The notes beneath the pieces were generated by a model. The model was not told the DNA's origin. It worked only from the letters and a program-made list of their open reading frames with translations, and searched no databases. From assembly GCF_963662805.1 (NCBI RefSeq), contig NZ_OY759854.1, forward strand, positions 186,001-250,000: DNA of 64,000 nt. Reading direction: 5' to 3'. Below are positions 25,904-34,402 of the stretch, piece after piece; the first letter of the stretch is position 1; each line of letters starts with the position of its first letter. The position numbers were made by a program, and so were the translations under genes. The DNA is from an uncultured Cohaesibacter sp. (GTDB lineage Bacteria > Pseudomonadota > Alphaproteobacteria > Rhizobiales > Cohaesibacteraceae).

Positions 25904-27022
25904 TTACTTCAGCTCTTGCGACATGATCCTGCTGCGCAGTGAAGTTCACGTTGCAGGGAGGGAACTCATTGGGCGTGAAGAAATTGTCGTCGAGATCCGA
26001 CCAGAAGTTCTTCCCGTCGACTAGTTCGTCCGAAGTTGCTACAGGCAGAGGGATGGCCATCAGTCGGGGAAGGGCATGACCTTCGAGGGCTGCCACTGCT
26101 GCCTTGACCGCGATTGCGCCAAGTGCAGGTGAATAGCCGACGGAGAGGGGCTTCGAGACCCTCGGCCTTCTTCTCGGCCATGATCTTGCGATAGCCATTC
26201 TCTGCTTCACCTGCGACCGGGATCAACGGGTGTTTGGCATCGAGCAGGGCTCGCATGGCGCCGGTGGTACCTGCCTGAACGGACATGCCATCGAATTTGC
26301 CGTGGGTTGCAATGGCATCAGCGACGACTTTCTGGCCAGTGCCATCGTCCCAGTTGCCCCAGACCTCCACGACTTCGATATCACCATACTGCTTGATAAC
26401 TTTGGTCAGGCCGTTGTGACGATCTTCTTCGACGGATGAACCGGCAAGACCACGGACCTCCAGTAGTTTGCCCTTGCCGTTCATGTGCTTGGCGAGGAAC
26501 TCACCCTGCAAGCGACCGGACTCGACATTGTCAGAGCTCAGCTGCAGGATATTTTCGTTGTTGAGGACATTGTCGAAGGTCATGACGATCGTGCCAGTAC
26601 GGTCTGCTGCGCGAATGACGCGATCAAAGCCTTCGGTCGAGATGGCGTCGGCCAGAACGGCGTCATAACCCTGATTGATGAAATCTTCCATTGCGGCAAT
26701 CTGAGCGGCAACATCGGTGCCGGTTGAGATGACCTTTAGCTCGGTGAGCTTGGATTTCATTTCCGGGGTTTCGGCATAGGCGAGAAGCGTTTTCAGCATC
26801 TGAATGCGCCAGGTGTTGCCGGTAAAGCTGTTCACGACAGCAATCCTGTATGGGCCTTGTTTAGCAGATGTCTGCCAGACATTGGTTTCGCCCCATGGAC
26901 GGAAACAACTGGATTCGTAGGACCCGCCCGTCACATTCTTGTTCCATTCAGCCGAAAGAGCTGGTGGTGCTGGCGAGAGCGCCGACCGCAAACGCACAAA
27001 GCGCAAATTTGAGTGTGTTCAT
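25904..27022 (-). pseudogene. ABC sugar transporter binding protein, three frameshifts
   Basis: The ATG at 27022, behind GGGAGGA, starts a Sec signal peptide (MNTLKFALCAFAVGALA). The frame then shifts near 26955-26957 (AAA on the plus strand) into the mature protein, NKNVTGG to IMAEKKAEG. It shifts again at 26159-26161 (CCC) into KPLSVGYSPALGAIAVKAAV, and again at 25928-25929 (CC) into IMSQELK and a TAA stop at 25904-25906. Removing one base at each place gives a continuous 371-residue Peripla_BP_4 protein. Landmarks are VVNSFTGNTWRIQML, DAVLADAIST and VQAGTTGAMRALL. First gene of the leftward ABC operon. Confidence 0.82.
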
Positions 27023-27369
27023 AACTTTCCTCCCTAATGAGTTGACAATGAGTTTGAAACTCGAGATTTGAGCGGCTTGCCTTTGGCAAGTCATTCAAAG
27101 TGCAGTCAAACCGGCGTCGAGCTTCAAGGCATGCCTTAAATATCGAGAGCCGATCTGTTGTTTCTGGAAGGGAAGGGGTTCATCCAAGAGCATCTGTTAC
27201 GGATATCGTACACCAGCGGCACGGGGCTGCGTGGTCTAGTCTCCGAGGCACTATCTCTTTGTTGCTTCATTCAGGCAGGCCACAAAGGGCCGTCGATTGT
27301 CCGAAAGAAACAAGAGATATTCATGCTTGATGAAATCTCTTCCCTTTGGACTCTCCTCGCGAGGAACAC

Positions 27370-27394
27370 TGATATCTTAGATATCAAATGTCAA
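27370..27394 (-). promoter_or_regulatory. Possible operator and promoter of the damaged ABC operon
   Basis: TGATATCTTAGATATCA (27370-27386) is an inverted repeat with 7-base arms. On the leftward strand TTGACA (27394-27389) precedes it, so the repeat lies where the spacer and -10 would be. No good -10 is visible. The start of the binding-protein gene is about 350 bases downstream. Confidence 0.35.
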
Positions 27395-27588
27395 TATTGT
27401 TTCTCTGCGTCATATTTGAAATTGGATTCTAGTGGGTGCCTCATGAGGGTTAAGCTGTTGTAATTTATTGTATCAACCTTAGATCTCGCATTTTGGATAA
27501 CATCGATGATTGACGGGTATTGTCATGTCTAGCATTCACCCGTTTCGTCGCTCAACGCCCCGCTGAGCTGCGGCGAGCTCCTTTCAAC

Positions 27589-27655
27589 TTGACAAGAATA
27601 TTAGATCTGCTATACCAGATTCCAACTATTTGTGATGCACTTCATTTTGGGAGGA
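27589..27655 (+). promoter_or_regulatory. Orphan promoter, GntR operator (site C) and ribosome-binding site
   Basis: TTGACA (27589-27594), a 16-base spacer and TATACC (27611-27616) contain the operator ATCTGCTATACCAGAT (27605-27620), the exact reverse complement of site A. GGGAGGA follows at 27649-27655, at the distance seen in the dctP leader of site B. No ATG, GTG or TTG start with a sensible frame follows, so the gene it served seems to be lost. A leftward promoter through the same operator (TTGGAA, 17 bases, AATATT) is also possible. Confidence 0.7.
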
Positions 27656-28051
27656 AAGTCAGACACAAACCATCAACGACGAAATTGCAGTTAGATTTGT
27701 TACAGCACACCGTGCGTCCCCAAAATGCAGGTCGATTGCAAACGATAGAGAAATGCTACAGCTGCGAGAGTAAACGCGCAGCCGAAATTGCAAGCCAGCT
27801 CCGGACTCTCCTCGCAAAGAAGGGGCGTATGCAATTCAGAAATAGAAATGAATTCTGTCGGGAGCTATTTCCGACGGCAAAACGGTTCAGGCAATTGAAA
27901 GACCTGCCACATCCAGCTTCATCGACCGTTGTGGTAGGCGAGCTTCAAAGATAGACTCGGTGTGCTTGGGGAAACAGCTATCTATCACATCCCTGATCTC
28001 ACACTCTGTCGTCGGATCAGCAGATCAATTCTCTCCGGTATTCTTCTAGCA

Positions 28052-28885
28052 TCAATGGGCCATGAAGACGGGAATTCGGGATGTCTTCAGGATCTCCGAT
28101 GTCACGCCGCCGAAAATGTCTTGAGAGAATTTCGAATGTTCAAAAGCCCCCATGACGATGAGCGATGCTTCGATCTCTTCTGCCACTTCTTCTAGTGTTG
28201 AGGCAATCGACTGCCCTGATGCAGCCCTGTGAAGGTACTCGCTCTTGATCCCGTGCCGCTTGAGAAGTGCCATAACACCACCGCCGGGGTTCGGGTCTAT
28301 CAGGCCTGCGTTGCCGATGGTAATGACGCTCACTTGGTGGAGATTGCCGAGAATGTGAATGGCATCTCCAAGCGCCCGTGCCGCGGCACGTTTCCCATCC
28401 CAAGCCACCAGAGCATGATGGGTCGAGGCGGGTGCTTCATATCCATCCGGAATGACAAGGACCGGCCTCCCGCTTTGCAAAGCCAACAGATCCGGGTGGG
28501 CGGCCAGATACTCGTCGTCTTCATCCGTTGAATGATGCCCGGTAACAATGAGGTCATAGGTCCGGGCAAGATCTGAAAGGGTCAGTCCGGATTGGGGCAA
28601 CAGGTCAACATAATCCGCACGGCTCTGAAGGTCCGCTATTCTCTGTTGCCTGACGGAAGCGGCGGATGATTTCTGCTTGCCCTATCGTCTTCGGCTTGTT
28701 CCAGGGCGCGGTGAACGTCTTCCGAGACAACGGTTTTCAATCTGCGCGACATGCCGGACCTGCCGTGGCGCATGGTTCCTGTGATCCATGCGTCGTGCTG
28801 TTTCGCCAACTGAAACCGCATAGTGCAAGCCGCTTCCCTTGGCCTGCTCGCCGCTATAGGCACAAAGTATGCTTTTGATGCTCAT
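28052..28885 (-). pseudogene. Tandem universal stress protein (UspA), frameshifted
   Basis: Starts MSIKSILCAYSGEQAKGSG at the ATG of 28885 and ends IVMGAFEHSKFSQDIFGGVTSEIL, the conserved C-terminal Usp pattern; the middle gives YDLIVTGHHST and HHALVAWDGKRAAARAL, so there are two Usp domains. Three frame changes are needed, at 28813-28815 (AAA), 28680-28682 (CCC) and 28633-28634 (CC); deleting one base at each yields 276 residues, the usual tandem length. It lies 18 bases behind a TRAP dctM, the place of the Usp gene teaD in the Halomonas ectoine TRAP locus, where the product modulates transport. Either inactivated or a sequencing problem. Confidence 0.8.
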
Positions 28886-28903
28886 GTTCTGACACCCCTG
28901 TGT

Positions 28904-30208
28904 TTACTGAGCCATCTGGGCTGGAAGGAAGAGGGCGAGCTGCGGAATTGCCACCAACAGCAACAGGCAGACCGCCATGGCAATCCAGAAGGGAAAGACG
29001 CCCCGGAAAATCGTTGCCATTGGCACTTTTTCCGCCACGGCCTTTACCACGAAGACATTCAACCCCACCGGAGGTGTAATCAGGCCCATTTCAATCACGA
29101 TCACCGCGATCACCCCGAACCAGATCGGGTCAAACCCGAGGGTCGTGATGATGGGGAAGACGATTGGCAGGGTCACCACCAGCATGGCGAGGCCATCAAA
29201 GAACATGCCCAGAATGATATAGCCGATCAGAATGAGAAACAGGGTGGAGTAGGGACCAAGGCCCGTGCCCTCAAGGGCGGTGCCCAACGTTTCAGGAATA
29301 TGCGTCAAGGCCAGAAACGGCCCAAAGACATGGGCGCCGATGACGATGAGATAGAGCATCGCGGTCATCGATACCGTCTCACCCAGAATGGGGCCGAAAT
29401 CTTTCCATGTGATTGACCGGCTGACAAGCGCCATCACCGCGACCATGAAGGAGCCGACGCCCGCCGCCTCCACTGGAGTGAAGACACCGAGATAGATGCC
29501 TCCTATCGAGACCAGAATGACGGAAACGAGAGGCATGGCATTGAAGGATGCACCAGCCTTCTGCTTCCAGTTTGTTCTGGGGCCGGCAGGGCCTTCGCTC
29601 GGCTTGAGCGAAGTGGTGATGAAAATCACCGCGATGAACAGCAGCGTGAGCAGGAGGCCCGGTATGATGCCCGCAATGAAGAGCTTGCCGATGGATTCCT
29701 CAGTCAGGATGGCGTAGAGCACGAAACCCGTTGAGGGAGGGATGAGAATGCCGAGGGTTCCTCCGGCGGCAACCGAACCGGTCGCCAGACCGTCGGCATA
29801 GCCGAAGCGTTTCATTTCCGGCAAGGCGACCTTGCCGATGGTCACCGCCGTTGCAACCGAAGATCCGGACACCGCCGCAAAGGCCGCACAGCCGACAATC
29901 GTTGCCGACGACAGTCCGCCTCGCAAATGACCGATCCAGTTGTGAGCCGCATCATAGAGCCGTTGGGAATATCCCGCTGCCCCTGCGATGTTACCCATCA
30001 GGACGAACAAAGGGATCACCGACATCGAATAGGAAGACACCGAACTGTAGGTCTCTGACGACAGGGTGGCGATGGCACTGCGCGAGTCGTCGATCACCCA
30101 TATCCCGCCAAATCCGACCAGCAGCAGGGACATACCGACTGGGATACGCAGCGCGAGGCAGACAAACAGAACGACAATGCCCCACACACCAATGATGGTT
30201 TCACTCAC
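28904..30208 (-). CDS. TRAP transporter large permease (DctM)
   Basis: 434 residues with about twelve helices. Segments seen are SVIPLFVLMGNIAGAAG, VSGSSVATAVTIGKVALPEM, LGILIPPSTGFVLYAIL, FTPVEAAGVGSFMVA and IEMGLITPPVGLNVFVVKA. The start is GTG 30208 with GGAGAG upstream and overlaps the dctQ stop by 8 bases. The intramembrane proline-rich motifs differ from the other three DctM proteins of the window, so it is a separate subfamily. Confidence 0.94.
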   Translation of the reverse strand: MSETIIGVWGIVVLFVCLALRIPVGMSLLLVGFGGIWVIDDSRSAIATLSSETYSSVSSYSMSVIPLFVLMGNIAGAAGYSQRLYDAAHNWIGHLRGGLSSATIVGCAAFAAVSGSSVATAVTIGKVALPEMKRFGYADGLATGSVAAGGTLGILIPPSTGFVLYAILTEESIGKLFIAGIIPGLLLTLLFIAVIFITTSLKPSEGPAGPRTNWKQKAGASFNAMPLVSVILVSIGGIYLGVFTPVEAAGVGSFMVAVMALVSRSITWKDFGPILGETVSMTAMLYLIVIGAHVFGPFLALTHIPETLGTALEGTGLGPYSTLFLILIGYIILGMFFDGLAMLVVTLPIVFPIITTLGFDPIWFGVIAVIVIEMGLITPPVGLNVFVVKAVAEKVPMATIFRGVFPFWIAMAVCLLLLVAIPQLALFLPAQMAQ

Positions 30209-30749
30209 GATATTCTCTCCAATTGCCGAACTGGCTGATCAGTTGCAGCAGCAACACGCCGGCATAAAGTGCCATGCCTGCCGATATGGACGCATAGGCA
30301 ACCCAGACCGGTAGCTCGAGCATGTTGGTCACATCTTCATATTCAAGCGCATCGAGCATCTTTGCCCAGCTCTTGACCACCAGAATGCTCAGCACCGCCA
30401 TCCCCAGAAGCCGGGCGAGCATGTCTGTGAGAAAGCAGCCAATGGATCCAAGCACTCTGTCGAGAATGTCGACACGAATATGTAAGGAGCGATAGGCGGT
30501 ATTGGGCATGGCCAGCATGACCATTACAACCATGCCCAGCTGGACCAGCTCCTGCGATCCCAGTATAGGTTGGTTCAGCGCGTATCTGAAAAAGACCGAT
30601 ATGGCGACCAGCAGCATCAAGCCAACCAGCACGATGCCGGACAGGAAAGCGATGGCCTGGAGGGCGCCCTCAAGCATGCGCCGAGCGCGCCCTCCCCTCT
30701 GTTCGCTCCGGTCCGATCCTCGATTGAGGGAGAGACCTTCTTCACTCAT
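30201..30749 (-). CDS. TRAP transporter small permease (DctQ)
   Basis: 182 residues, four helices, with SVFFRYALNQPILGSQELVQLG and YRSLHIRVDILDRVL as family patterns. A roughly 35-residue charged N-terminal stretch rich in Arg (GSDRSEQRGGRARRM) precedes the first helix. The ATG at 30749 overlaps the binding-protein stop by 4 bases. Confidence 0.92.
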   Translation of the reverse strand: MSEEGLSLNRGSDRSEQRGGRARRMLEGALQAIAFLSGIVLVGLMLLVAISVFFRYALNQPILGSQELVQLGMVVMVMLAMPNTAYRSLHIRVDILDRVLGSIGCFLTDMLARLLGMAVLSILVVKSWAKMLDALEYEDVTNMLELPVWVAYASISAGMALYAGVLLLQLISQFGNWREYRE

Positions 30750-31744
30750 TGACCGAGGGCTTCCACATAAGCGGTTGCCTCGATGCCTTCACTCTCCAGC
30801 TCTTTGACGATTTCGCCTACCAGCTTTTCGGAAGCGGCATTGAACTTGGCGGCTTCTTCAGGTGACAAGGTGATGACTTCCTTGCCCATTCCGGCGAAAT
30901 GGGTCTCTGCGTCGGACACACCTTTGGCCTGAATTTCCCGACCTTTCTGGCTCATCTGCTCTTCGGTCAGTTTCTTGATGATCTTCTGCTCGTCCTCGGA
31001 CAATGCGTTCCAACTGTCCCGGTTCATCAGCAGCATCTGTGGCGAACTGGTCGAATGCATGCCCTTGGTCAAGTAGTTGGCGACCTCGTTGATCTTGAAG
31101 CTGTCGAGGACAGAACTGTCCACCAGAACGCCATCAATCACGCCCGTTGCCAGCGAGTTGTAGACCTCGGTGATGGGCATGGAGACTGGCGTAGCGCCCC
31201 AGCTTTCGGCGACGCGGCCGACATTGCGCGACGAAACACGGATCTTGAGGCCCTTGAGGTCTTCAAAGGTCCGGATCGGCTTGTCCTTTGTCAGCAGCAC
31301 CGAAGGCGGGTTTGTCCAGAGTCCGAGCAGATGGGTCCGGCGGAATTCCTTGCTGACCATGTCGACATGCTGCCAGAACTTGGCGGTCGGATCCTGGTCG
31401 GCGGGCACAACGCCGGGCAATTCGAGAAGAAGGGTCTTCTTGAACTGCGATGCAGTGTAGCCAGGCAGGGTGTAGGCGATATCGGCTACGCCATCAACGA
31501 CCCGGTCATATTGCTTGACCGGACCAGCACCCAATTCACCGCCGGGGTAGACCCGGATGGTCAGATCGCCGTTTGACTCAGCGGCCACCTGTTCCGACAA
31601 GGGGACAAACATGCCCACATGCAGTGGATATTTGGTTGAAGAAAAATGCGCCAGCTTCAGTTCGGTCGCCCCAGCAGTCATGCTGATGGACACCAGACCT
31701 GCGGCGAGAACCATATTTTTGAACAATGGCTTGATAAAGGACAT
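30746..31744 (-). CDS. TRAP transporter periplasmic binding protein (DctP)
   Basis: 332 residues; Sec signal peptide ending near TAGA. DctP features include HFSSTKYPLHVGMF, the carboxylate-binding Arg in LKIRVSSRNVGR, TPVSMPITEVYNSLATGVIDG and the C-terminal helical end. The ATG at 31744 has GGAGGA upstream; the longer frame upstream has none. Downstream of the VOC dioxygenase by about 185 bases and first gene of dctP-dctQ-dctM-usp. The neighbours (dioxygenase, UbiD/UbiX) suggest an aromatic or phenolic acid, which is an inference. Confidence 0.93.
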   Translation of the reverse strand: MSFIKPLFKNMVLAAGLVSISMTAGATELKLAHFSSTKYPLHVGMFVPLSEQVAAESNGDLTIRVYPGGELGAGPVKQYDRVVDGVADIAYTLPGYTASQFKKTLLLELPGVVPADQDPTAKFWQHVDMVSKEFRRTHLLGLWTNPPSVLLTKDKPIRTFEDLKGLKIRVSSRNVGRVAESWGATPVSMPITEVYNSLATGVIDGVLVDSSVLDSFKINEVANYLTKGMHSTSSPQMLLMNRDSWNALSEDEQKIIKKLTEEQMSQKGREIQAKGVSDAETHFAGMGKEVITLSPEEAAKFNAASEKLVGEIVKELESEGIEATAYVEALGQ

Positions 31745-31928
31745 TCGCTCCTCCTGTTGTGTCTTGGTTGCTCTTTGCCCTTTTGCAGCATGCAAGGGGC
31801 AGGCAGTTTTCGGGTCCTCTCCCTCCAGCTGCCAGTCTGTCCCGCCAGACTTTCACGATTGATATGTGTCTTGGTCTTCGGGGCTTTTTGTTCTGCCCTC
31901 GATATGTCTCCGGCGGGAGAAATCCTGT

Positions 31929-32882
31929 CTACTCGTCAGATGGTGCAGGGGCCGGGGGCGTTCCGTGGGTGTGGAACGAGCTGATTGTTTTCAGCCCCCA
32001 GGCTTGCCCCTTCTTCCTGTCGCTTTCGGTCCAGATGACCGGTTCCCAGTCCGGATCAAGGATCAGGCGCGCTCCCGCATTGGCGAGTTCAACCCGGTTG
32101 CCAGCAGGTTCCCATACATAGAGAAAGAAGGTGCCCTGAACCGCATGCTTGTGTGGGCCGGTTTCGATATGGACCCCATTCTCAAGAAAGATATCAGCGG
32201 CGCGCAGAATGTCTTCACGTTGATCCGTCGCATAGGTGACGTGATGGAACCGTGCGGGAACCCCGGTGAAGTCGCAGGTGCAGGCCAGATCGTAGGTCTT
32301 GTTGTTAACCGTGAACCAGCAACCGGCGAGGCGCCCGTCATCAAGCACGATCTTCTCTGTGACTTTCGAGCCGAGAGCTGTCGTCATGAAGGTTTCTATG
32401 TCCTCGACAACAGGAGCAAGAATGTTCAGGTGATCAATACGACGCGGAGCCGCACCGCGGGCGTGGTAACGCTGAGCGACATTTTTCAGGGCAGGTTTTT
32501 CGGCACCTTCCGCCTGATAGCGCTTGGTTTCGTAGTAGATCTCGAACAGATGCCCGGCGGGTGATCGGAACTGAAAGGCCGGGCCGTGGCTAAGGTCGCC
32601 ATCGATCCAACCCTCTGCGCAGCCCATCCCCTCGATCACCTTGATCCGCCGCTCGAGCGCTTCGGGGCTCGATGCCCGATAGGCGATGTGGGCGACCCCG
32701 GTTGTTTCGCTGCGAGTCAGCTTCAACGTGCAAAATTCATAGTCATCCCATGCGCGCAAATAGACGCTTGTTGCGTCACGACCACTTTCGCTGAGGCCAT
32801 AGACCCGGGTGAAGAAGTCGAGGCTTTCTTCGAATTTGTTGGTCAGGATTTCGACATGTGCCAGATGGGAAATATCATTCAT
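31929..32882 (-). CDS. VOC-family extradiol dioxygenase (catechol 2,3-dioxygenase type)
   Basis: 317 residues with two vicinal-oxygen-chelate modules, as in type I extradiol dioxygenases. The likely iron ligands are His in RRIDHLNI, His in FHHVTYA and Glu in GNRVEL of the second module; the first begins LAHVEILT. I use the ATG at 32882 (MNDISHLAHV). The protein would cleave the ring of a catechol next to a hydroxyl. It is divergent from the LysR gene at 33141. A glyoxalase-like function cannot be excluded, but length and ligand spacing favour the dioxygenase. Confidence 0.88.
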   Translation of the reverse strand: MNDISHLAHVEILTNKFEESLDFFTRVYGLSESGRDATSVYLRAWDDYEFCTLKLTRSETTGVAHIAYRASSPEALERRIKVIEGMGCAEGWIDGDLSHGPAFQFRSPAGHLFEIYYETKRYQAEGAEKPALKNVAQRYHARGAAPRRIDHLNILAPVVEDIETFMTTALGSKVTEKIVLDDGRLAGCWFTVNNKTYDLACTCDFTGVPARFHHVTYATDQREDILRAADIFLENGVHIETGPHKHAVQGTFFLYVWEPAGNRVELANAGARLILDPDWEPVIWTESDRKKGQAWGLKTISSFHTHGTPPAPAPSDE

Positions 32883-33140
32883 GGGGCACCTGTCGCTTGG
32901 TTGCACCGGACTGAGCAATTGTCGTGTTGTTGCCTGTCAGGCTGCCACGCGTCTGAGCAGCCTCGGGGACGATGCCATTGCCCTGTTTTTTTCCTTGATT
33001 GATCATCGAGATCTTCCTCCTCCCAGATCGTCAGCTTCTAGATGCCCGCTGATATACGTAAAAATCCAATACAATTCTGAGGATGTGTTATAATAAAATG
33101 AGAACGCCTTATCTGCCTTTACTCATCCAAAAGGATGATC

Positions 33141-34367
33141 ATGGTTGCTCCGAATTTCAATCTGCGCCACTTGCGCGCCTTCTGCCTTGTGGCAAGGACG
33201 GGCAGTGTTTCCAAAGCTGCTGATCAAATACATTTGTCTCAGCCTGCGGTATCGCAGGCAATTCGCAAACTGGAAGCACAGCTGGATGAGCCTCTTTTCG
33301 ACCGACAGTCTTCGGGCCTCACGTTGACAGAAGTTGGAAAGTTGACAGAGAAACGTGCGCTAAATGCCTTTTCCTTATTAGAGGAAGGTATAACAATTGC
33401 AGGACGGAGAGCTCAGAGGCCAAATGCGAGAAAGGCGATTCATCTCGTCAGTTCTACCCATTTGCGCGCGCTCGTTGCCTTGCAGAGCTCAGGCAGTTTC
33501 GCTCTGGCTGCCCGACGTATCGGGACATCGCAGTCGTCCCTGCATCGGACCGCGAGGGATCTGGAAAAACTTCTCAATATTCCATTCTTTGCCTCTACCC
33601 ATCGAGGCATTGAGTTGACTGACGCTGCGGCGCTATTCGCCCGGCACGTCCGGCTCGCAGACGCTGAGTTGCGTCAGGCCTATTACGAGGTGACGCATTT
33701 CAAGGGTGAGGATTGCACCCGAATTGCGGTAGGCACGATGCCCCTGTCCCGAACCATGATTGTCCCTGATGCGATTGAAGCCCTGTTTAGGGAAAACAAA
33801 GGAGTGCGCGTTAGCAACATTGACGGGCCGTACAACGAATTGTTGCGCCGACTGCGGTATGGTGAGTTGGACTTTTTGATCGGGGCTACACGCAATCCAC
33901 CTCCCACCAGCGACATAGAACAGGAAGTGCTCTTTGCGGATCAGTTGTCGGTGATTGCTGGACCTCGCCATCCACTCGTTGGAAGAAACTCTCTGAGCGT
34001 CGAGGACATCAAGACCTTTCCTTGGATTTCTCCGCCATATGACACGCCAACGGGTCGACAGATTGGTCGTCTTTTGGCTTGCCAGCAGGGCGAGCTCTAT
34101 CCGGGTCCTGTGCGTGTGGTTTCAAGTTCGCTGGTCATGATCCGTGGCCTTCTGCAACGCGGAGATTATGTTACCTTGATGTCGCCCAATCAGATGCGGG
34201 TCGAGCTCGATCTTGGATTGGTCGTCAAGCTGGGGCTCGAACTCCCCGACACGGAGCGTTCGATTGGCCTGACCTACCGAAAGGGTTGGCACCCGACAAA
34301 GACGCAGTCCCGATTCATGGACCTGGTGCGATGTGCTGCAGCAGACGGCCACTCGTTGGGTAGCTGA
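33141..34367 (+). CDS. LysR family regulator with two helix-turn-helix domains
   Basis: 408 residues, about 100 longer than a normal LysR protein. The first winged helix is at residues 8-67 (LRHLRAFCLVARTGSVSKAA, LSQPAVSQAIRKLE). A second, diverged one is at about 105-165 (STHLRALVALQSSGSFALAA, TSQSSLHRTARDLEKLL). The effector domain follows from about 186 (IAVGTMPLSRTMIVPDAIE). The second ATG (33141) is preferred because AAGGA lies five bases upstream; the ATG at 33135 would leave no spacing. Divergent from the VOC dioxygenase, its probable target. Confidence 0.9.
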   Translation: MVAPNFNLRHLRAFCLVARTGSVSKAADQIHLSQPAVSQAIRKLEAQLDEPLFDRQSSGLTLTEVGKLTEKRALNAFSLLEEGITIAGRRAQRPNARKAIHLVSSTHLRALVALQSSGSFALAARRIGTSQSSLHRTARDLEKLLNIPFFASTHRGIELTDAAALFARHVRLADAELRQAYYEVTHFKGEDCTRIAVGTMPLSRTMIVPDAIEALFRENKGVRVSNIDGPYNELLRRLRYGELDFLIGATRNPPPTSDIEQEVLFADQLSVIAGPRHPLVGRNSLSVEDIKTFPWISPPYDTPTGRQIGRLLACQQGELYPGPVRVVSSSLVMIRGLLQRGDYVTLMSPNQMRVELDLGLVVKLGLELPDTERSIGLTYRKGWHPTKTQSRFMDLVRCAAADGHSLGS

Positions 34368-34402
34368 TTTGTTTAACCCAGTGCTCTGCGAGCATTTGAA
34401 GT

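Larger units (their letters stand above)
27023..28051. other. Intergenic region of about 1 kb without a recognisable gene
   Basis: I found no convincing protein in any frame. The longest open frame (27520-27954) has no ribosome-binding site, runs through the promoter at 27589 and resembles nothing I know. The region holds the palindrome TGATATCTTAGATATCA (27370-27386), the orphan promoter/operator site C (27589-27620) with a ribosome-binding site but no start codon, and a 13-base direct repeat GGACTCTCCTCGC at 27348 and 27803. It may be the remains of deleted genes. Confidence 0.5.

Noticed and set aside
27520..27954. 144-codon open frame in the gap
   Set aside because: Runs through the promoter at 27589, has no ribosome-binding site and no recognisable sequence; probably not coding.
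27022..28052. Possible insertion-sequence remnant in the gene-free stretch
   Set aside because: I found no transposase-like translation or terminal inverted repeats; only a 13-base direct repeat.
31745..31928. Possible terminator near the short stem TGCCCCTTGCA/TGCAAAAGGGCA between VOC and TRAP genes
   Set aside because: The stem is interrupted by mismatches and has no T-run, so it is too weak to list as a feature.
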